Source: Proteobacteria bacterium SG_bin5
GTDB lineage: Bacteria; Pseudomonadota; Alphaproteobacteria; Sphingomonadales; Sphingomonadaceae
Reading direction: 5' to 3'
NCBI GenBank assembly: GCA_002083475.1
Contig: LWDI01000097.1
Coordinates: 34,370-54,097 of the forward strand
DNA: 19,728 nucleotides
Each line of letters opens with the position of its first letter. The stretch's first letter is position 1. Below the pieces are notes generated by a model. It had not been told where the DNA came from and did not search any database. It saw nothing but the letters and a program-made list of their open reading frames with translations. Shown piece by piece: positions 15,411 to 19,728 of this stretch. Position numbers and translations under genes: made by a program.

Positions 15411-15644
15411 TTACTTCGCGGGATCGATCGACCGCTCGACCGCGTCGCCCGCCTTCTTCGCGCTATCGCCCACTTGTTCGGCGGCGCTGGTCACCGCGTC
15501 GGTGCGCCGCGTGTCGTTGCGGCTTTGTGTGATCAGAAAATAAGCGACCACCGCGACCAGCAACAGCACCGCGAGCCCGATCAACATCCCAGCGCCGCCG
15601 CGCCGCTCGACCACCACATGCGGGGCATCATATTTGTCGACCAT
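15411..15644 (-). CDS. Small single-pass membrane protein, unknown function
   Basis: 77 residues from ATG 15644. A GTG lies two codons upstream (15650), but GGAGG at 15655-15651 touches that GTG and sits 6 bases before the ATG, so the ribosome site decides for the ATG. The protein has a short charged N-terminus, one membrane segment (AGMLIGLAVLLLVAVVAYFLI) and a charged helical tail (DAVTSAAEQVGDSAKKAGDAVERS). The tail resembles those of membrane-anchored stress or envelope proteins, but no family can be named. It follows the GNAT gene by 64 bp on the same strand. Confidence 0.8.
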   Translation of the reverse strand: MVDKYDAPHVVVERRGGAGMLIGLAVLLLVAVVAYFLITQSRNDTRRTDAVTSAAEQVGDSAKKAGDAVERSIDPAK

Positions 15645-15708
15645 CGTCACCCTCCTTCGCCTGAGCGAGCGGTCAACGCGGCGGTTCGGCGGCCTGTTCC
15701 AGGAGCGG

Positions 15709-16308
15709 CTAGATCGCGTCGCGCCGCAGCGACCAAAAGCGCGGACCGTCCGTCCCCACGCGCCAGTCCTGGGTCACCCGGAAACCAAGCGCTTGGTAGA
15801 AGCCGAGATTGGCCTCGGTCGCGGTTTCGAGATATTGCGGCACGCCGCTCGCCTCGATCCGCTCGAGCCCCGCGCGCACCGCCGCGCGGCCGAGCCCCTT
15901 GCCCTGATGCGCCGGATCGCAGCCGGCGATGTGGAGATACCAAAAGGGCTCGCGCGGCATGTGCCGGTCGATCGCGTCGCTCAGCGCGAGCGCGCGCGGC
16001 AGCGCGAGCCCGAAGGTGGCGAGCATCGCCGGCGCGAAGCGGAGCATCTCGCGCATTGGCGTCTCGGCATGGCCGGGCGCGCGCCAGAGCGTCGCCGCCT
16101 CGCCGCCCAAGCTCACCAGCCGCATCCCGTGCACGGCGTCCATATCGAACAGCAAGGCGAACAGCGCGGGTAGCTTGCGCGCGCGCGCGGCGGGATTGGG
16201 GAAGAGCCACGCCATCGCCGGATCGCTCGCGAAAGCGCGCGCGAGCATCGCGGCGACGGCGGTGCGATCGGGGCGAGTCGCGAGGCGGAAAGCCGCCGGG
16301 TCGGTCAC
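15709..16308 (-). CDS. GNAT family N-acetyltransferase
   Basis: 199 residues from a GTG start overlapping the stop of the upstream small gene (GTGA). The acetyl-CoA binding motif DPAHQGKGLGRA (131-142) is intact, and a second conserved block, ATEANLGFYQALGFRV, follows. The N-terminal half (AFASDPAMAWLFPN, then LRFAPAMLATFGLALPRAL) is of the type seen in GNATs annotated as acting on small molecules. The acceptor is unknown. It is probably the fourth gene of a clpX-led transcript. Confidence 0.9.
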   Translation of the reverse strand: MTDPAAFRLATRPDRTAVAAMLARAFASDPAMAWLFPNPAARARKLPALFALLFDMDAVHGMRLVSLGGEAATLWRAPGHAETPMREMLRFAPAMLATFGLALPRALALSDAIDRHMPREPFWYLHIAGCDPAHQGKGLGRAAVRAGLERIEASGVPQYLETATEANLGFYQALGFRVTQDWRVGTDGPRFWSLRRDAI

Positions 16309-16562
16309 TCGCCTACTCGCGGGGGCGTCTGCGCCGTCGTCGCGGAAGTCATCCCGATGCGGGCATGGACCATATGCTTGAGCGTCGATCTACCCTCGTC
16401 GCTTTCGAGATAAGCCCGAATCGCTTCCCGCGTCTCGCTTCTGACATAGCGATAAACGCTGAACGCCATAAAGACCGTCATCAAGAAGATGATCAAGCCT
16501 AGGATGATCGACCCAATCGTAATCGCCACGCTCAACATCGCGAGAGTATCGGCGATCGTCAT
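16305..16562 (-). CDS. Small membrane protein, unknown function
   Basis: 85 residues. A long hydrophobic region (7-38, SVAITIGSIILGLIIFLMTVFMAF in pieces) is followed by a basic/acidic amphipathic stretch (YRYVRSETREAIRAYLESDEG) and a Thr/Pro tail. No family is recognised. It starts 5 bp after the upstream 95-residue gene and its stop overlaps the GTG of the GNAT gene. GC counted by hand for 16441-16560 is 60 of 120 bases, clearly lower than its neighbours, which may mean later arrival or relaxed codon use. Confidence 0.75.
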   Translation of the reverse strand: MTIADTLAMLSVAITIGSIILGLIIFLMTVFMAFSVYRYVRSETREAIRAYLESDEGRSTLKHMVHARIGMTSATTAQTPPRVGE

Positions 16563-16567
16563 CGCGC

Positions 16568-16855
16568 CTACCGGTAAAGCTCGGTACCAAAGCGGCGCAA
16601 CATGTCGGCGCAGATCGATCGCGATCGCAACTCGATCTCGAGCGCTTCGCCGTCGAGCGTCCTGAGCACGGGATCCGATTCCATCGCCTCGGCGGCCCCC
16701 TCGAAGTCGAACCGCGTTCCCGTCGTTTTGGCGTAGCTCGCGAGAAACTCGAGCGCCATCAAGGCAAGCTTTTGTCCCGCGTCCGCCCGCGCCGCCAATT
16801 CCAGATGCGGGCTCTTCAGTTGCTCGTCGGCATCGATCGGCTTGTGCGCGTTCAC
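16568..16855 (-). CDS. Small soluble helical protein, unknown function
   Basis: 95 residues from a GTG start overlapping the clpX stop (GTGA, 16852-16855). It is predicted soluble and mostly helical, with acidic segments (FEGAAEAMESDPVL, GEALEIELRSRS). One Cys is present and no known motif was recognised. The coupling to clpX suggests co-expression with the unfoldase, and an adaptor or substrate role is possible, but that is only inference from position. Its GC looks lower than that of clpX. Confidence 0.72.
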   Translation of the reverse strand: MNAHKPIDADEQLKSPHLELAARADAGQKLALMALEFLASYAKTTGTRFDFEGAAEAMESDPVLRTLDGEALEIELRSRSICADMLRRFGTELYR

Positions 16856-18117
16856 GCCGCCCCGCCCGCCTTTTCCTTCTTGGCGTAGACGCGCACCGGT
16901 TCCTTGCGGCCGTCGACCACGTCCTTGTCGATCATCACCTGATCGACCCCGTCCATGCTCGGCAGGTCGAACATGGTATCGAGCAGGATCGCCTCCAGGA
17001 TCGAGCGCAAGCCGCGCGCGCCGGTCTTGCGGTCGATCGCGCGGCGCGCGACGGTGACGAGCGCGTCATCGGTGAAGCCTAGATCGACGCTCTCCATGTC
17101 GAACAGCTTCTGATATTGTTTGACGAGCGCGTTCTTGGGCTCGGTGAGGATTTTCACCAGCGCCGGCACGTCGAGATCTTCCAGCGTCGCGATCACCGGC
17201 AGGCGGCCGACGAATTCGGGGATCAGCCCGAACTTCAGCAGATCCTCGGGCTCGACATTCTTGAGCACTTCGCCGGTGCGGCGTTCCTCGGGGGCGGCGA
17301 CATGCGCGCCGAAGCCGATCGACTTGCCCTGCAACCGGTCACCGATGATCTTCTCGAGGCCAGAGAACGCGCCACCGCAGATGAACAGGATGTTGGTGGT
17401 GTCGACCTGGAGGAATTCCTGCTGCGGATGCTTGCGCCCGCCCTGGGGCGGCACGCTCGCGGTGGTGCCCTCCATCAGCTTGAGCAGCGCCTGCTGAACG
17501 CCCTCGCCCGAGACGTCGCGGGTGATCGAGGGATTCTCGGCCTTGCGGCTGATCTTATCGATCTCGTCGATGTAAACGATCCCGCGCTGCGCGCGCTCGA
17601 CATTATAGTCGCTCGCCTGGAGCAGCTTCAGGATGATGTTCTCGACATCCTCGCCGACATAGCCCGCCTCGGTCAGCGTCGTCGCGTCGGCCATGGTGAA
17701 GGGTACGTCGAGAATCCGCGCGAGCGTCTGCGCGAGCAGGGTCTTGCCGCAGCCGGTCGGCCCGATCAGCAGGATGTTCGACTTGGCGAGCTCGACATCG
17801 GCGCCCTTTTGACCGTGATTGAGGCGCTTGTAATGGTTGTGCACGGCAACCGAGAGCACGCGCTTGGCGCGATTCTGGCCGATCACGTAATCGTCTAGCA
17901 CGTCGCAGATTTGCTGCGGGGTCGGCACGCCACCGTCCTTCTTGGAAACCAAAGCCGATTTGGTTTCCTCGCGGATGATGTCGTTGCACAGATCGACGCA
18001 TTCATCGCAGATGAACACGGTGGGGCCGGCGATCAACTTGCGCACCTCGTGCTGCGACTTCCCGCAGAACGAGCAGTAGAGCGTGCTCTTGGTATCGCCA
18101 CCGGTCATTTTAGGCAT
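16852..18117 (-). CDS. clpX: ClpX, ATP-dependent unfoldase of ClpXP
   Basis: 421 residues. The N-terminal zinc domain has C15, C18, C37 and C40. Walker A is GPTGCGKT (119-126), Walker B IVYIDEID (180-187), the pore loop region GYVGED near 152-157, the RKH loop at 228-230 and the ClpP-docking IGF loop at 267-269; sensor 2 is GARGLRS. All key parts are present, at positions close to those of E. coli ClpX. It unfolds tagged proteins and feeds ClpP; in alphaproteobacteria it also degrades cell-cycle regulators such as CtrA with help from CpdR. ATG 18117 has AAGGA about 9 bases upstream. It lies 106 bp after clpP with its own promoter candidate. Confidence 0.98.
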   Translation of the reverse strand: MPKMTGGDTKSTLYCSFCGKSQHEVRKLIAGPTVFICDECVDLCNDIIREETKSALVSKKDGGVPTPQQICDVLDDYVIGQNRAKRVLSVAVHNHYKRLNHGQKGADVELAKSNILLIGPTGCGKTLLAQTLARILDVPFTMADATTLTEAGYVGEDVENIILKLLQASDYNVERAQRGIVYIDEIDKISRKAENPSITRDVSGEGVQQALLKLMEGTTASVPPQGGRKHPQQEFLQVDTTNILFICGGAFSGLEKIIGDRLQGKSIGFGAHVAAPEERRTGEVLKNVEPEDLLKFGLIPEFVGRLPVIATLEDLDVPALVKILTEPKNALVKQYQKLFDMESVDLGFTDDALVTVARRAIDRKTGARGLRSILEAILLDTMFDLPSMDGVDQVMIDKDVVDGRKEPVRVYAKKEKAGGAA

Positions 18118-18130
18118 TCAACACATCCTT

Positions 18131-18146
18131 CGCGCAAAAACGCGCG
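18131..18146 (-). promoter_or_regulatory. Small hairpin next to the clpX ribosome site
   Basis: CGCGC (18131-18135) and GCGCG (18142-18146) pair around an A-rich loop (U-rich in the clpX transcript). It lies directly upstream of the AAGGA ribosome site of clpX. Possible leader structure, but short; function is not shown. Confidence 0.3.
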
Positions 18147-18160
18147 GCCAAGAGGCAGCT

Positions 18161-18190
18161 AGCATAGCCTGCCCCGCTTCAATCGGACAA
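18161..18190 (-). promoter_or_regulatory. Candidate promoter of clpX
   Basis: On the minus strand: TTGTCC (18190-18185), an 18-base spacer, TATGCT (18166-18161). This is a fair sigma-70-type match in an otherwise GC-rich gap between clpP and clpX, and would give a leader of about 40 bases. Confidence 0.4.
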
Positions 18191-18223
18191 TCACCAAAAT
18201 CCGGTTTATGCCTGCTCCGCCCG

Positions 18224-18850
18224 TCAGGCGGCCGCTGCCTCGTCCGCCGGCACCGGCCGCTTGTCGAACACCTCGTCGATCAACCCGAAGGCCTTGGCTT
18301 CGTCCGCCGCTAGGAATTTGTCGCGCTCCATCGCAGTTTCAATAACATCAAGCGGTTGGCCGGTATATTTTGCATAAAGCTCGTTCATCCGGTGGCGGAT
18401 GCGCAAGATTTCCTTGGCCTGGATCTCGATATCGCTCGCCTGGCCCTGCGCCCCGCCCGAGGGCTGATGCATCATGATCCGCGAATTGGTGAGCGCGACG
18501 CGCATCCCCGGCTCGCCGCTCGCGAGCAGGAAGCTGCCCATCGACGCCGCCTGGCCGATGCACACCGTGCCCACGCGCGGGCGGATATATTGCATCGTGT
18601 CGTGGATCGCCATCCCCGCCGTCACCACCCCGCCGGGCGAGTTGATATACATGAAGATGTCGCGCTTGGGGTTTTCGCTTTCCAGGAACAGCAGCTGGGC
18701 GGTGATCAGCGAGGCCATGTGATCCTCGACCACCCCGGTCACGAACACGATCCGTTCGCGCAGCAGCCGCGAGTAAATGTCAAAGCTGCGCTCGCCGCGG
18801 TTCGATTGTTCGATGACGATGGGAACCAGCGAGTCGTGAAGCGGATGCAT
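18224..18850 (-). CDS. clpP: ClpP, ATP-dependent protease proteolytic subunit (canonical)
   Basis: 208 residues. Serine protease triad: S103 (GQAASMGSF), H128 (MMHQPSGG) and D177 (MERDKFL). The N-terminal sequence VIEQSNRGERSFDIYSRLL is the standard segment that forms the axial pore and the ClpX-facing surface. It assembles into double heptamers and, with ClpX or ClpA, degrades unfolded or tagged proteins. AAGGA lies 6 bases before ATG 18850. It is divergent from a second, unusual clpP gene across a 136-bp gap and is followed by clpX. Confidence 0.97.
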   Translation of the reverse strand: MHPLHDSLVPIVIEQSNRGERSFDIYSRLLRERIVFVTGVVEDHMASLITAQLLFLESENPKRDIFMYINSPGGVVTAGMAIHDTMQYIRPRVGTVCIGQAASMGSFLLASGEPGMRVALTNSRIMMHQPSGGAQGQASDIEIQAKEILRIRHRMNELYAKYTGQPLDVIETAMERDKFLAADEAKAFGLIDEVFDKRPVPADEAAAA

Positions 18851-18877
18851 GGGATGTCCTTGTTGTCAGCGCCAGCC

Positions 18878-18907
18878 TATATCTGGTGCCCGCGCGAGGC
18901 GCGCAAG
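18878..18907 (-). promoter_or_regulatory. Candidate promoter of clpP (sigma-70 or sigma-32 like)
   Basis: On the minus strand: TTGCGC (18906-18901), N17, GATATA (18883-18878). The same place can be read as CTTGCG, N13, CACCAGATAT, a partial sigma-32 match with the right spacing. The start would be near 18871, about 20 bases before the clpP ATG. Confidence 0.38.
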
Positions 18908-18986
18908 CCCCCGCTTGGGGCTCCCTTGCGCGGGGCGGGGGGCGCAGCTACCTCAAGCCCCGACCATACCGCAAGAAGGAACCTCC

Positions 18987-19604
18987 ATGTTCGATCGCGC
19001 TTTCCCGCCCTTCCGCCTCGACGACGAAGACGCCCCGGAGGAGCGCGCGTCGGGCGGCAACGGCGTGCTGATGGCCAAATTCCTGGAAGCGCGCACCGTG
19101 CTGATCTTCGGCGGGATCGATCAGAAGCTCGCCGAGCGGGTGTCGGCGCAATTGCTTTATCTCGATCACGTCAGCCACGATCCGATCAAGATCTTCGTCA
19201 ACTCGCCGGGCGGCCATGTCGAATCGGGCGACACGATCCACGATCTGATCGAGTTCATCGCGAGCCCGGTCGCGGTGATCGGCACCGGTTGGGTGGCGAG
19301 CGCGGGCACGCACATCTTCCTGGGCGCGGCCAAGGAGCGCCGCTTCTGCCTGCCCAACACGCGCTTCCTGATCCACCAGCCCTCGGGCGGCGCGGGCGGG
19401 CGCGCGACCGACATCGCGATCCAGGCGAAGGAAATCGTGAAAATGCGCGAGCGGCTGGCGCGGGTCATTTCGGAGAAAACCGGCCAACCGGTCGAACGCG
19501 TGCGCGAGGATATCGAGCGCGATTATTGGATGACGACCGACGAGGCCAAGGAATATGGCATTCTGGGAACGGTAATCAACAATATTTCGGAGATCAAATT
19601 CTAG
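18987..19604 (+). CDS. Second, divergent ClpP-family protease subunit
   Basis: 205 residues from ATG 18987, with AAGAAGGA at 18973-18980; an open extension to 18849 lacks this support. The protease triad is S105 (GWVASAGTHI), H130 (LIHQPSGG) and D179 (IERDYWM), with the oxyanion strand NSPGGHVESGD (72-82). The handle region GRATDIAIQAKEIVKMRERL is well conserved. The N-terminus differs from ClpP: the usual RGERSxDIYSRLL segment is replaced by GGNGVLMAKFLEARTVLIFG after an acidic stretch (LDDEDAPEE). It may form its own or mixed rings with ClpP; whether it binds ClpX is unknown. The TAG stop coincides with the end motif of composite repeat copy 3. Confidence 0.92.
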   Translation: MFDRAFPPFRLDDEDAPEERASGGNGVLMAKFLEARTVLIFGGIDQKLAERVSAQLLYLDHVSHDPIKIFVNSPGGHVESGDTIHDLIEFIASPVAVIGTGWVASAGTHIFLGAAKERRFCLPNTRFLIHQPSGGAGGRATDIAIQAKEIVKMRERLARVISEKTGQPVERVREDIERDYWMTTDEAKEYGILGTVINNISEIKF

Positions 19605-19728
19605 AGCTGTTTGCGATCACACTGCTTAGCTCCTCCCCTATAAGGGGAGGTGGCAGCCGCGCGAGCGGCTGACGGAGGGGTATCCCCAGCAGATAGAGGG
19701 CGACACCCCTCCACCATTCGCTACGCGA
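19602..19728. repeat. Composite palindromic repeat, copy 3 (cut by window end)
   Basis: It begins TAGAGCTGTTTGCGATC (19602-19618), sharing the TAG with the stop of the clpP paralogue, then 10 bases, then GCTCCTCCCC. Hairpins: CCTCCCCT/AGGGGAGG (19632-19639, 19643-19650), CAGCCGC/GCGGCTG (19654-19660, 19665-19671) and GGAGGGGT (19674-19681) with ACCCCTCC further on. The last bases (ACCATTCGC...) match the left arm of the first hairpin of copy 1. The first hairpin may terminate the clpP-paralogue transcript. Confidence 0.85.

Noticed and set aside
18849..18986. N-terminal extension of the second clpP
   Set aside because: The ribosome site AAGAAGGA at 18973-18980 fits ATG 18987, and the extension has no ClpP-like sequence and would overlap the clpP start region.

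Overview
The window reads as chromosomal DNA of an alphaproteobacterium, most likely a sphingomonad (inference). The support is the high GC, alphaproteobacterial families such as ChpT and a 300-residue RpoH, the protein flavour of the genes, and dense short palindromic repeats between genes. I see no phage, transposase, tRNA or CRISPR array. Nearly all the DNA is core gene content, with tight operons in which the stop of one gene overlaps the start of the next (ATGA or GTGA).

Layout. 1-133: right part of a multi-hairpin repeat. 131-972 (minus): a J-domain protein and a thioredoxin-like [2Fe-2S] ferredoxin, overlapping by 4 bp. 1139-4990 (plus): a SulP anion transporter overlapping a beta carbonic anhydrase (probable bicarbonate uptake/CO2 hydration pair), an EamA/DMT exporter and an AmpD-type amidase. 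4994-5388 (plus): RNase P RNA (rnpB). 5389-5806: no gene, but a 254-bp composite palindromic element and a second inverted repeat. 5807-12116 (minus): M67 metallopeptidase, chpT, cheA, cheW, cheY, cheB, cheR. 12130-14054 (plus): rluD-type pseudouridine synthase and rpoH. 14092-14640 (minus): GNAT acetyltransferase whose C-terminus runs into a dispersed repeat. 14721-15398 (plus): mtgA. 15411-18850 (minus): clpP, clpX, two small unknown genes of lower GC, a second GNAT and a small membrane protein. 18987-19604 (plus): a second, divergent clpP. 19602-19728: another copy of the composite repeat, cut by the window edge.

How the parts may work together. CheA/W/Y/B/R form a complete cytoplasmic chemotaxis core without receptors or flagellar genes here. 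ChpT, the phosphotransferase that links CckA to CtrA and CpdR, sits directly upstream of cheA. The heat-shock sigma factor RpoH, ClpXP, a second ClpP and a J-domain protein make the window rich in proteostasis genes. A very good sigma-32-like promoter, read by eye, lies just upstream of rluD-rpoH, on top of the first codons of the divergent M67 gene, suggesting RpoH feeds back on its own operon.

The most distinctive structure is the composite repeat. All three copies have a TAGAG...TTGCGATC-type end that lies exactly at the 3' boundary of a gene (ferredoxin, rnpB, the second clpP). In two cases it supplies the TAG stop codon. The middle copy contains a perfect nested three-stem palindrome. 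I found no clearly new multi-gene defence or biosynthetic system.
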